NCBI GenBank assembly: GCA_035281745.1
Contig: DATEDI010000021.1
Span: forward strand, 124,001 to 188,000
Direction: 5' to 3'
Length of the DNA: 64,000 nt
DNA from: 66-474 sp035281745
GTDB taxonomy: Bacteria > Pseudomonadota > Gammaproteobacteria > Xanthomonadales > Rhodanobacteraceae
The translations under genes and the position numbers were made by a program. Positions 1-6,691 of this stretch are shown piece by piece. Within the stretch, counting starts at the first letter, position 1; the number at the start of each line of letters is the position of its first letter. Below the pieces are notes generated by a model that was not told where the DNA came from, made no database searches, and saw nothing but the letters and a program-made list of their open reading frames with translations.

Positions 1-176
1 ACGACGACGCCCACATGCTGATGCAAGTACACGACGAACTGGTGTTCGAAGTGCGCGTGGATGCCGTCGATGCGGTGCGCGAAGGCGTGCGCATACGTAT
101 GCAGGGCGCCGCGGAACTCAGCGTACCGCTGCTGGTCGATATCGGAACGGGGACCAACTGGAACGAAGCGCATTAA
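1..176 (+). CDS. polA: DNA polymerase I, C-terminal fragment
   Basis: The window opens inside this gene, reading from base 3 to a TAA stop at 174-176, so only the last 57 residues are present. They contain the family A polymerase motif C (QVHDELVFEV), whose His-Asp pair lies in the catalytic palm, followed by the usual final helix and strand ending in GTNWNEAH. DNA polymerase I fills gaps in repair and replaces Okazaki primers. The identification rests on motif C and on the position of the motif about 50 residues before the stop, as in other PolA proteins. The gene is cut by the window edge, not broken. Confidence 0.93.
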   Translation, partial: DDAHMLMQVHDELVFEVRVDAVDAVREGVRIRMQGAAELSVPLLVDIGTGTNWNEAH

Positions 177-251
177 TTTTGCGTTCGCCCATGAAGGCTG
201 CTTCGTCCAACGTTCGCCGCAGCCGCAACAACTCGTGACCCATGCATCAGA

Positions 252-283
252 ACGGCCGTCCATGGCCTGACTTTCCGCAACAG
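252..283 (+). repeat. Short dispersed repeat, copy 1
   Basis: About 31 bases, running from ACGGCCGTCC through ATGGCCTGACTTTCC to CAACAG, occur again in reverse orientation at 30560-30592 with two differences. The core GGCCGTCCATGGCC is an imperfect inverted repeat. Two copies 30 kb apart in gene-free DNA suggest a small dispersed element. Confidence 0.55.
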
Positions 284-344
284 GTACCCCGACCAAGCTT
301 CTCGGTTTGGCCGTCCAAACGTAGGCCGGAAGTCATGCTTTTCC

Positions 345-373
345 CGGCGAATGAACGAAGTCTAAATTCGCCG
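345..373. repeat. Inverted repeat upstream of sRNA
   Basis: CGGCGAAT (345-352) and ATTCGCCG (366-373) form a perfect 8-bp inverted repeat with a 13-base loop, followed on the + strand by seven A residues. It lies just upstream of the presumed sRNA promoter. It lacks a T run on either strand at the right place, so I do not call it a terminator. It could be a regulator site or a leftover polA 3' structure. Confidence 0.4.
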
Positions 374-384
374 AAAAAAAGAAT

Positions 385-414
385 TTGAACTTCCCCGCGG
401 GAGCCCCATCTAAG
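385..414 (+). promoter_or_regulatory. Putative promoter of the small RNA
   Basis: TTGAAC (385-390) and TCTAAG (409-414) resemble -35 and -10 boxes with an 18-base spacer. Transcription from it would begin near 420, at the first hairpin of the small RNA. The -10 box matches the consensus at four of six positions only, so the call is tentative. Confidence 0.4.
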
Positions 415-417
415 TTT

Positions 418-544
418 CGGACGCACGCAACGGCGTCCCGGTTCACTCACCTCCCTGAGCGAACCCCCGGTGTCAAACCCCTCCCCAGGTTTGGCATCGC
501 CCGCCCCGAGAGCTCCCCCCTGGCTCTCGGGGCATTTTATTTTA
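418..544 (+). ncRNA. Probable small RNA with C-rich hairpin loops
   Basis: There is no plausible gene here, but four hairpins follow one another. They are GGACGC/GCGTCC (419-438), a 10-bp stem with one mismatch and loop CCTCCC (440-465), a 9-bp stem with one G-T pair and loop CCTCCCCA (471-496), and an 11-bp perfect stem with loop TCCCCCCTG (503-533). The last is followed by ATTTTATTTT, a convincing intrinsic terminator. Three loops expose CUCCC-type sequence, complementary to Shine-Dalgarno sites. That design is known from C-rich-loop sRNA families in Alphaproteobacteria and Xanthomonas. The position just after polA is the same as Spot 42 in enterobacteria and ErsA in Pseudomonas. The fold is read by eye; expression is inferred. 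Confidence 0.6.
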
Positions 545-593
545 GAACCGGACTTTCCAGGTCCAGCCACGAGAACGCACTTGGGTTGGCGCG

Positions 594-633
594 CCCGAGA
601 GCTCCCGCATGCACTCTCGGGGCATTTTATTTT
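594..633 (+). terminator. Second copy of the sRNA terminator
   Basis: CCCGAGAG (594-601) and CTCTCGGG (614-621) form an 8-bp stem, and the last 20 bases (CTCTCGGGG plus CATTTTATTTT) are identical to the end of the first terminator at 525-544. The loop again contains CTCCC. This may be a partial tandem duplication of the small RNA, or a second transcript end. I see no separate promoter between the two copies. Confidence 0.6.
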
Positions 634-677
634 CGGCTCCATTCAATACCGCTGTCGCGCGCAGCGCGACGCCTACT

Positions 678-814
678 CCCCTCTCCCGTCGGGAGAGGGC
701 ACGGGGTGAGGGCTCGAGAAGTGTCAGCGTTTTCGCTAACCCGAACCCTCACCCGGCGCTGCGCGTCGCGCTGCGCGCGCGTTCGCTTCGCTCCGCCTCT
801 CCCGAGGGAGAGGG
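678..814. repeat. Dispersed inverted-pair repeat, copy A
   Basis: Two hairpin arms face each other. The left one reads CCCTCTCCC-GT-CGGGAGAGGG followed by a GGGGTGAGGG segment. The right one reads CCCTCACCCGGCGCTGCGCG and ends in CCTCTCCCGAGGGAGAGGG. The same architecture recurs at 21806-21914 inside hrpB and, more diverged, at 10876-10970. Such elements are common between genes in Xanthomonadales. Here it separates the small RNA from the 3' end of the ABC permease gene and may serve as a two-way transcription barrier. Confidence 0.75.
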
Positions 815-822
815 AATCAACC

Positions 823-1998
823 TCAGGCGGAAATCGCCAGCCGCTCGCTGCGGTACACAAACGCAGTGCCGACGCCGATCACGAACGCCAGCGCGAACCC
901 GCACACCAGCGCGATGCCGATGTCGCCCGACGACACGGGATTGCCGCGCAGCAGGTCGCTGATGCCGATCTGCTGGCCCAGCAAGGGCACCGCATACATC
1001 CAGTGCGCGGGCTTCACCGGCAGGAAGCCCATCATCATCGACGGAATGATCGGAATGATCATCAGCAGGCCGAGATAGGTCTGGGCCTCGCGATAGCTCT
1101 TGGCGAAGGCGGCGACCAGGGTTTCCAGTACCGCGAAGAAGGCGATCAGCGGCAGTTCCAGCAGGATCGCGTCGATGATGAAGCCGGGCCCGAGGTCGAA
1201 CACCATCCCCAGTTTTTCGGCGGGCATCAAATGTCCTGCAACGGAAAAACCGATCGCCGTCAGCACCAGGCTGGCCAGCGAGAACGAGCAGATCGCCCCG
1301 AGCTTGCCCGCCAGGATCCGCCAACGCGCCACCGGATTGGCGAACAGCGGCTCCAGTGATTGCCGTTCGCGCTCGCCCGCGGTCAGGTCGATCGCCAGAT
1401 ACATGCCGCCGATGTACACCGCGATCACGAAGAAGTACGGCAGGAAACTCAAGGCCATGCCCGCGCGCGATTGCGGTGTGGATTGATCGCGCTCGCTGAC
1501 GACGATCGGCGCGGCGATGCTGGGCGACAGTCCGCGCGCCAGCAGCCGCAACGTGCCCTGTTCGCTGCTGTAGCGCTTCAGCATGCGCTCCAGTCGCTTG
1601 GTCGGCGTGCCGCTGTTCTGCTGCGAGGCATCGAAAATCACCTCGACCTGCGCGGGCTCGCCTTTCGACCACGCCTTGGCGTAACCGGCCGGAATGCGCA
1701 TCACCACGTCGGCATCGCGATCGCGCACCGCCTTGTCGGGATCGGCCACCGGCGGCAGCGGCTCCAGTCCCCACTGCTTCAAGGCGCCGATCAGGTTGGG
1801 CGCGTGCTCGGCGCCGATCACGGGAACCTTGAGCGGCCCCTCGGCCTTTTTCATCTCGTGACCGACGATCGCATTCATGATCACCACGAACATGACCGGA
1901 CCGAGCAGCGGCCCGTAAATGAGTGCGCTGAACACCGTGCGCTTGTCGCGCAGGTTTTCGCGAACTTCCTTCCACCACACCGTCAGGGTCGGTTTCAT
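823..1998 (-). CDS. ABC-2 type transporter permease (NatB-like)
   Basis: This 391-residue inner-membrane protein is the permease of a two-gene ABC exporter. One membrane segment lies near residues 23-45. A large periplasmic loop (about 46-178) follows, then five more segments near 180-205, 232-258, 273-301, 311-330 and 361-385. This is the layout of NatB-type ABC-2 permeases, which pair with a NatA ATPase to export sodium or small molecules. Its start codon overlaps the stop of the upstream ATPase gene (ATGA), so the two are co-translated. It is the last gene of a leftward operon beginning near 5118. The transported substrate cannot be read from the sequence. NatB is the closest family I recognise, but other ABC-2 exporters share this shape. 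Confidence 0.88.
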   Translation of the reverse strand: MKPTLTVWWKEVRENLRDKRTVFSALIYGPLLGPVMFVVIMNAIVGHEMKKAEGPLKVPVIGAEHAPNLIGALKQWGLEPLPPVADPDKAVRDRDADVVMRIPAGYAKAWSKGEPAQVEVIFDASQQNSGTPTKRLERMLKRYSSEQGTLRLLARGLSPSIAAPIVVSERDQSTPQSRAGMALSFLPYFFVIAVYIGGMYLAIDLTAGERERQSLEPLFANPVARWRILAGKLGAICSFSLASLVLTAIGFSVAGHLMPAEKLGMVFDLGPGFIIDAILLELPLIAFFAVLETLVAAFAKSYREAQTYLGLLMIIPIIPSMMMGFLPVKPAHWMYAVPLLGQQIGISDLLRGNPVSSGDIGIALVCGFALAFVIGVGTAFVYRSERLAISA

Positions 1999-2729
1999 GC
2001 CGCGAGTCCTTCTTCGCTGCCGATCAGTTTCACGAACGCATCCTCGAGATTGGCTTCGCCCGTCTGCGCGCGCAGCGCGTCGGGCGATTCGTCGGCGACC
2101 ACGCGGCCGGCCGCGATCACCACGATGCGGTCACACAGCATCGCGACCTCCTGCATGATGTGGCTGGAGAACAGCACGCAACGGCCCTCAGCCTTGAGGT
2201 TGCGCATGAAGGCGCGCAAGCCGCGCGTCGCCATCACGTCGAGGCCATTGGTGGGCTCGTCCAGGATCACGTTCCCCGGATCGTGCACCAGCGCGCGCGC
2301 GATCGCGGTTTTCACCCGCTGGCCCTGCGAAAAGCCTTCGGTCCGCCGATCGAGGATGTCGCGCATTTCCAAGGCATCGACCAGCTTCTCGCGACGCCGA
2401 TGCATCGTCTGCGTCTCGATGCCGTGCAGGCGCGCGAAATATTCGATGTTCTCGCGCGCGGTCAGGCGCTTGTACAGGCCGCGCGCATCGGGCAGCACGC
2501 CCAGTCGGCGGCGCACCGCGATCGGATCCACCGCTGCATCGATGCCGTCCACCAGCACCTGCCCGGAATCGGGTTTCATCAGCGTGTACAGCATCCGCAA
2601 CGTGGTGGTTTTGCCGGCGCCGTTCGGGCCCAGCAAGCCGGTGATCTCGCCGTCGCGGGCGGTGAAGGTGACGCCATCCACGGCTTTCACCTTGCCGAAC
2701 GCCTTGTGCAGGTCTTTCACTTCGATCAT
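1995..2729 (-). CDS. ABC transporter ATP-binding protein (NatA-like)
   Basis: This 244-residue ATPase powers the adjacent permease. All nucleotide-binding motifs are present: Walker A GPNGAGKT (34-41), signature FSQGQ (134-138, a variant of LSGGQ), Walker B VILDEP (155-160) and the switch histidine in FSSHIMQE (191). It ends in a short extension (EANLEDAFVKLIG) typical of NatA/CcmA-like ATPases. I chose the ATG at 2729, which overlaps the stop of the upstream hydrolase gene. The open frame extends further upstream but only antiparallel to real coding sequence. It acts as a dimer on the cytoplasmic side of the membrane. The FSQGQ signature occurs in other NatA-type proteins and is not a sign of inactivity. 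Confidence 0.93.
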   Translation of the reverse strand: MIEVKDLHKAFGKVKAVDGVTFTARDGEITGLLGPNGAGKTTTLRMLYTLMKPDSGQVLVDGIDAAVDPIAVRRRLGVLPDARGLYKRLTARENIEYFARLHGIETQTMHRRREKLVDALEMRDILDRRTEGFSQGQRVKTAIARALVHDPGNVILDEPTNGLDVMATRGLRAFMRNLKAEGRCVLFSSHIMQEVAMLCDRIVVIAAGRVVADESPDALRAQTGEANLEDAFVKLIGSEEGLAA

Positions 2730-4330
2730 GGCGCCGCTCCGTTGAAATTGACGAATGCCGGAATCGGCCCGATCTTGTCGAGGCAGCGCGCGTCCAGCTT
2801 CTTCGGTTGCAACCCGGTGATGAACTGTTCCATCAGGTCCGGCATGCAGCCGGCATACATCGGCTCGCCGTGGCCGAGTCCCTTCACCACCAGCGAACGG
2901 GCATCCGACAAGCCCTGCAGCGCCTCGTCGGCATACGCGGGCGGGGTGACCGGATCGCGTTCGCCCGAGATCAGCAGGGTCGGAATGGAGGACTTGAACG
3001 GCGCGTGGAAGTCCTTCGGCATTGGGCCGTGCGGCCAGACCTTGCACTCGGCGAGCAGGCCGTCGACCAGGCTGGTGCCGAGCAACAGGTCCGCGTCCTG
3101 CGGGCGCGGCTTCATCAATGGCGCGTCTTCGGTGCAGATCACCGACAACTGCATCCCGCCCTGCATCGATTCGGAAATACTGCTGCTCAGCAGTTTCGAT
3201 TGGCCCATCAGCGGCGCGTAGTTGCCATGCGCGGCCTCGTCGACCGCCAACGGCAGCAAGGCCGCCGTCAGGGTGCTGTAGGAAAACATCCGCACCACGC
3301 CCACCAGATTGTCGGCGGTGAGGGTTTTCGTGACGGGCTTGTAGCTGTACGGGTCTTCGAACGTGACCTGCCGCGGCGCCTCGTTCTTCAGCTTGGCGTG
3401 CAACTGTTGCAGGGTGGCATACCAGTCGCCGAACGCCTGCTTGCATGCCGGCGTCTTGCTGCATGCCACTGCCTGCAGTTTCAGCGAACGTTCCAGCGCC
3501 TCGGCAAAAGTTTCGCCGACGACCATCTGATTGGGCACCACGCCGTCCAGCACGATGCTGCGCACCGCATCGGGATACGCAGCTGCGTAGTGCTGGGCCA
3601 TCCGCGTGCCATACGACACGCCGATCAAATCCAGCTTCGGCGCACCCAGCGCGTTGCGCACGGCTTCGAGGTCGGCGACAGCATCGGTGGTGGTGTAATA
3701 GCGCGGATCGGATTTTTTCTGGACTTCGGTCGCGCACTCGCCCACGCGCTCGGCGCGCTGGGCCGGCGTCAGGTCGGCCTCGCCGAGTTGCTTCATCTGC
3801 TTCGCGACAATCGGGCAATCGAGCGGATTGGAGTCGCCCGTGCCGCGCTGGTCCAGCAGCAGCACGTCATGGTGCTTTCGCAACGGCGCGAACGCGCCGG
3901 CGAGTTGCGGATAGGTCTGGATCGCGGATTCGCCCGGACCGCCGGCGAGATACACCACCAGGTCTTTCTCCGGCACCGCGGAGTCGCTCTTCAGGATCGC
4001 GAGCTTCAGGTCGATCTTGCGCGACCCGGGATCGGCGCGATTCTCCGGCACCGGAAACGTCGCGCAGAACGCGGGCGTGGTTGCGGCGGAGTTGAGTTGC
4101 TTCAACTCGCAGGCCGTCAACGTGAGCGTGCCCACCTCGATGGTGGCGGGCGGCACCGGTTTCACCGGTTTGGCGGGCGCAACCGTGGAAGCCGCGACGG
4201 CGGGCGCGCTGGAAATCGCGGGGACAGCATCCTCCCGCGCCCGCTGCTTGCCCCACCAGCTCCAGCCGAACACGGCGAGTGCGATCACCACGACCGCAAT
4301 GCGCAGAAGCATGCGCGAATTCATCTTCAT
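2726..4330 (-). CDS. S33-family alpha/beta hydrolase, membrane-anchored
   Basis: This 534-residue enzyme carries an N-terminal membrane anchor or signal (about 8-24), so it probably acts in the periplasm. The alpha/beta-hydrolase fold shows the oxyanion motif GGPG (130-133), the DQRGTG loop (160-165) and the nucleophile elbow GVSYGTR (Ser239). Near the C-terminus lie the acid in SGERDPVTPP and the catalytic His in VKGLGHGEP. These are features of the tripeptidyl- and proline-aminopeptidase group (MEROPS S33) with a TAP-like C-terminal domain. Family members release N-terminal residues from peptides; the substrate here is unknown. It sits between the XRE regulator and the ABC genes and abuts or overlaps both neighbours. 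The operon may therefore couple peptide cleavage to export or self-protection. Confidence 0.85.
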   Translation of the reverse strand: MKMNSRMLLRIAVVVIALAVFGWSWWGKQRAREDAVPAISSAPAVAASTVAPAKPVKPVPPATIEVGTLTLTACELKQLNSAATTPAFCATFPVPENRADPGSRKIDLKLAILKSDSAVPEKDLVVYLAGGPGESAIQTYPQLAGAFAPLRKHHDVLLLDQRGTGDSNPLDCPIVAKQMKQLGEADLTPAQRAERVGECATEVQKKSDPRYYTTTDAVADLEAVRNALGAPKLDLIGVSYGTRMAQHYAAAYPDAVRSIVLDGVVPNQMVVGETFAEALERSLKLQAVACSKTPACKQAFGDWYATLQQLHAKLKNEAPRQVTFEDPYSYKPVTKTLTADNLVGVVRMFSYSTLTAALLPLAVDEAAHGNYAPLMGQSKLLSSSISESMQGGMQLSVICTEDAPLMKPRPQDADLLLGTSLVDGLLAECKVWPHGPMPKDFHAPFKSSIPTLLISGERDPVTPPAYADEALQGLSDARSLVVKGLGHGEPMYAGCMPDLMEQFITGLQPKKLDARCLDKIGPIPAFVNFNGAAP

Positions 4331-4531
4331 TCAGCGTTCCTCATCCGGGTCGAACATCGATTCGATGCGTTGCTTGAACAGCCGCGCCAGCTTGAATGCC
4401 AGCGGCAAGCTGGGGTCGTACTTGCCGGTTTCGATGGCGTTGATGGTCTGGCGCGAAACGTCGAGGTGCTCCGCCAGCGCGCCCTGCGACCAGCCCTGCG
4501 CCTCGCGCAACTCGCGTACGCGGTTTTTCAT
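4331..4531 (-). CDS. Small XRE-family DNA-binding regulator
   Basis: This 66-residue protein is essentially a single lambda-repressor-type helix-turn-helix domain. The recognition region is LAEHLDVSRQTINAIETGKY. It resembles the compact YgzD/YozG-like regulators often found beside a small membrane protein. I chose ATG 4531 because it overlaps the stop of the upstream membrane-protein gene as ATGA. An in-frame ATG at 4564 would add 11 residues. The stop is directly followed by the hydrolase start, with no gap. It very likely binds the two palindromes at 5158-5177 and 5203-5222 in front of the operon and represses its own transcription. That role is inferred from position and symmetry. Confidence 0.88.
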   Translation of the reverse strand: MKNRVRELREAQGWSQGALAEHLDVSRQTINAIETGKYDPSLPLAFKLARLFKQRIESMFDPDEER

Positions 4532-5118
4532 CGCCCACGCCAGCGCCATTTGCTCCAGGCGCATACCGATCCGTAGACGATGCACAACGCGGGGAAGATC
4601 AACAGCAGCACCAGCGCGCCGTTCACCGCGATCAACTTGGTGGCAGTCAGCAGGCCGAGCGCGAAGCTGACCAGGCTGACCACGGCCGCGGCGATGCCGA
4701 CAGCTTCCAGTTGCAGGCGACGTTCCAATTCGTCGCAATGCGCCATGTACCGCATCATCGCCCACACCACGACGGCCAGCGGCAGCAACGGCAGCAGTAC
4801 CACGATGATCTTCAGCCACGCCACGTCGATGCGGGAATACATCGGCCAGACGTACAGCATCAGCACCATGTAGACCACGAACGTCGGCAGCACCACGCGC
4901 ACCTGCCAGCGATCCACCTTGCGCATGCGCTCGTTGAGCACGGCCTTGGATGAATACGTGAGCAGCACCAACCCGCCGCACAACACCAGCAGTGCGAGGG
5001 CCCGCACCACGAAACTTTCGAAACTCAGCAGTACGACGAAACTGCCGAGGTACAGCACCCAACTCGACAGCCAGACACTCCAGCGCTGCCACTTGGGCCA
5101 CTCGTTCATCTTGTCCAT
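4528..5118 (-). CDS. Small integral membrane protein, operon leader
   Basis: This 196-residue protein has about six hydrophobic helices, grouped as pairs near the N-terminus, in the middle and at the C-terminus, with charged loops between them. I do not recognise a named family. Membrane proteins of this size commonly precede small XRE regulators, where they may sense the envelope or act as the controlled cargo. I prefer ATG 5118 because GGAAGG lies six bases upstream of it; the ATG at 5124 would sit directly on that sequence. The gene is first in the leftward operon and its stop overlaps the regulator's start. There is no signal peptide beyond the first helix. Confidence 0.78.
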   Translation of the reverse strand: MDKMNEWPKWQRWSVWLSSWVLYLGSFVVLLSFESFVVRALALLVLCGGLVLLTYSSKAVLNERMRKVDRWQVRVVLPTFVVYMVLMLYVWPMYSRIDVAWLKIIVVLLPLLPLAVVVWAMMRYMAHCDELERRLQLEAVGIAAAVVSLVSFALGLLTATKLIAVNGALVLLLIFPALCIVYGSVCAWSKWRWRGR

Positions 5119-5157
5119 TGGCATCCTTCCCCCCGACTCGCTGCGGACATGTGGGTC

Positions 5158-5177
5158 GTGTCAAGTTGACTTGACAC
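5158..5177. promoter_or_regulatory. Palindromic operator 1
   Basis: GTGTCAAG-TTGA-CTTGACAC is a perfect 8-bp inverted repeat around four bases. It shares the half-site TGTCAAG with the palindrome at 5203-5222; the centres are 45 bp apart. It covers the expected transcription start of the leftward operon, so a bound regulator would block initiation. The adjacent XRE protein is the obvious candidate. Confidence 0.8.
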
Positions 5178-5180
5178 GCG

Positions 5181-5209
5181 AGACTAGGGGGCGATTTCTC
5201 CGTTGTCAA
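5181..5209 (-). promoter_or_regulatory. Promoter of the XRE/hydrolase/ABC operon
   Basis: On the minus strand TTGACA (5209-5204) is followed after exactly 17 bases by TAGTCT (5186-5181). The -35 box matches the consensus fully and lies inside operator 2; the start point falls inside operator 1. This arrangement is typical of an autorepressed operon. Confidence 0.75.
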
Positions 5210-5222
5210 GCGTACTTGACAA
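5203..5222. promoter_or_regulatory. Palindromic operator 2
   Basis: TTGTCAAG-CGTA-CTTGACAA is a perfect 8-bp inverted repeat. Read on the minus strand it contains the TTGACA -35 box of the XRE operon promoter. Because it also faces the rightward efflux operon, both divergent operons could be affected. Confidence 0.8.
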
Positions 5223-5293
5223 CATCGCCATGCGATCCGATGGCCGGCGTGTCTCCTAAGCGCCGCCTAAGTGTGGGCTGGCACCTTGCCGGC

Positions 5294-6691
5294 ATGCCCG
5301 ATATCGAGGTGCATCTGCTGCGCCCGCTCCTGCCGATCGCCTTCGCCGCGCTGGCCGGCTGCGCCATGTTTCATCCGCTGCCGCTGGCGAGCGGGCGTGG
5401 ACCGCAGCGGGTGGAGGACATCACCGTGCCAGCACAGTCGATGCCGACGCCGGCACTGCGCACATATCCGTTCGATCCTTCGAATGGCCTCGATGTCACC
5501 GAGATCGCGATGCTCGCGGTCGCCAATGATCCGGACCTGAAAATCCAGCGCGACGCGGCCGGCGTGGCCCATGCGCAGGCATATGCGGCGGGCCTCCTGC
5601 CGGACCCGCAGTTGAACTACGAGCATGATCGTCCGACCGGCGATTATCCGCCGGGTACCACCGATGCCTACACGGCCGGGCTGACGTTCGATCTCGGCAA
5701 CCTGATCACGCGTTCGGCGCGGGTGAAATCGGCGCGGGCCGGCGCGCACCAAGTGGATCTCGACCTGCTGTGGAGCGAATGGCAGGCGATCGCCGAAGCG
5801 CGCACCTTGTTCGATCGCGTGTACTACCAGCGCAAACTGGTCGGGCGGCTCGAACGCGAGCAGTCCGCGCTGGCGCCGATGCAGGCCGCGATCGAGCGCG
5901 CCTTGCAGTCGGGCGACCTCACATACAACACCGCGAGCAGCGGCTTGAATGCGGCATCCGATGTCGCCAACCAACTCGGCGATGCAAGGCGTCAGATCAA
6001 CATGTCCGAGCACGATCTCCACGGCCTGCTGGGGCTCGACGCATCGGTGCCGTTGAACCTGGCCGGCGACCCGTTCGCGATCGACCCCGACGCCGGAGAA
6101 GTGCAGCGCGCGCTCGGCGACATGCCGGCGCGACGCCCCGACCTGCTGGCGTTGCAGGCCGGCTATCGCGCGCAGAACGAAAAACTGCGCGCGGCGATCC
6201 TCGCGCAATTCCCGGCGATCACCGTCGGGTTCGTGAAGGCACGCGACAACGGCAACATCTCCAGCCAGGGTTTCTCCGTCTCGCTGTCGCTGCCGCTGTT
6301 CGACGGCAACCGCGGCAATATCGCGATCGAGCGCGCCACGCGCCAGCAACTGCACGACGAATATGCCGCGCGGCTGTTGACCGATCGCAACGACGTGCAA
6401 CGCCTGATGGCGGACCTGCGGAGCGATCACACGCAACGCGCGGCGCTGGCTGCGCACGCCGCGCAACTGGCGCAGGCGCGCAAGAACGCCCGCGTCAATT
6501 ACGCGGCCGGCCGTCTCGACTGGCCGACCTACCTCGCGCTGCGCGCGCAATCGCTGGCAGCCGACACGGCCTTGCTGGCGCTGGAGCAGAACACCCACGA
6601 AACCGCAATTGCGCTGGACGCGCTGGTGGGCGACTGGCCGGATGCATCGCGCACGCTTCGAAACCGGCAGCTCGCGAACGAACGCCCATGA
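5294..6691 (+). CDS. Outer-membrane efflux factor, TolC family lipoprotein
   Basis: This 465-residue protein starts with a lipoprotein signal peptide ending in the lipobox LAGC (Cys23). The body is alpha-helical and consists of two TolC/NodT-type repeats. The repeat signatures (QRDAAGVAHAQAYAAGLLPDPQL and, in the second half, RARKNARVNYAAGRLDWPTY) are those of the outer-membrane channel of RND efflux systems. It would form the trimeric exit duct for the adaptor and pump encoded directly downstream. I chose ATG 5294 because it puts the lipobox at the usual distance; ATG 5240 is in frame and would add 18 residues. Its stop overlaps the adaptor start (ATGA). The protein is closer to CzcC/CusC-like factors than to the second TolC at 32385. 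Confidence 0.85.
   Translation: MPDIEVHLLRPLLPIAFAALAGCAMFHPLPLASGRGPQRVEDITVPAQSMPTPALRTYPFDPSNGLDVTEIAMLAVANDPDLKIQRDAAGVAHAQAYAAGLLPDPQLNYEHDRPTGDYPPGTTDAYTAGLTFDLGNLITRSARVKSARAGAHQVDLDLLWSEWQAIAEARTLFDRVYYQRKLVGRLEREQSALAPMQAAIERALQSGDLTYNTASSGLNAASDVANQLGDARRQINMSEHDLHGLLGLDASVPLNLAGDPFAIDPDAGEVQRALGDMPARRPDLLALQAGYRAQNEKLRAAILAQFPAITVGFVKARDNGNISSQGFSVSLSLPLFDGNRGNIAIERATRQQLHDEYAARLLTDRNDVQRLMADLRSDHTQRAALAAHAAQLAQARKNARVNYAAGRLDWPTYLALRAQSLAADTALLALEQNTHETAIALDALVGDWPDASRTLRNRQLANERP

Noticed and set aside
385..1359. Open frames over the sRNA and repeat region (for example 385-1359)
   Set aside because: They run through hairpins, repeats and antisense to the ABC permease, with no ribosome site or domain.
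5240..5293. Upstream start of the TolC-family lipoprotein
   Set aside because: It would place 18 extra polar residues before the lipoprotein signal; the ATG at 5294 gives a normal signal length.
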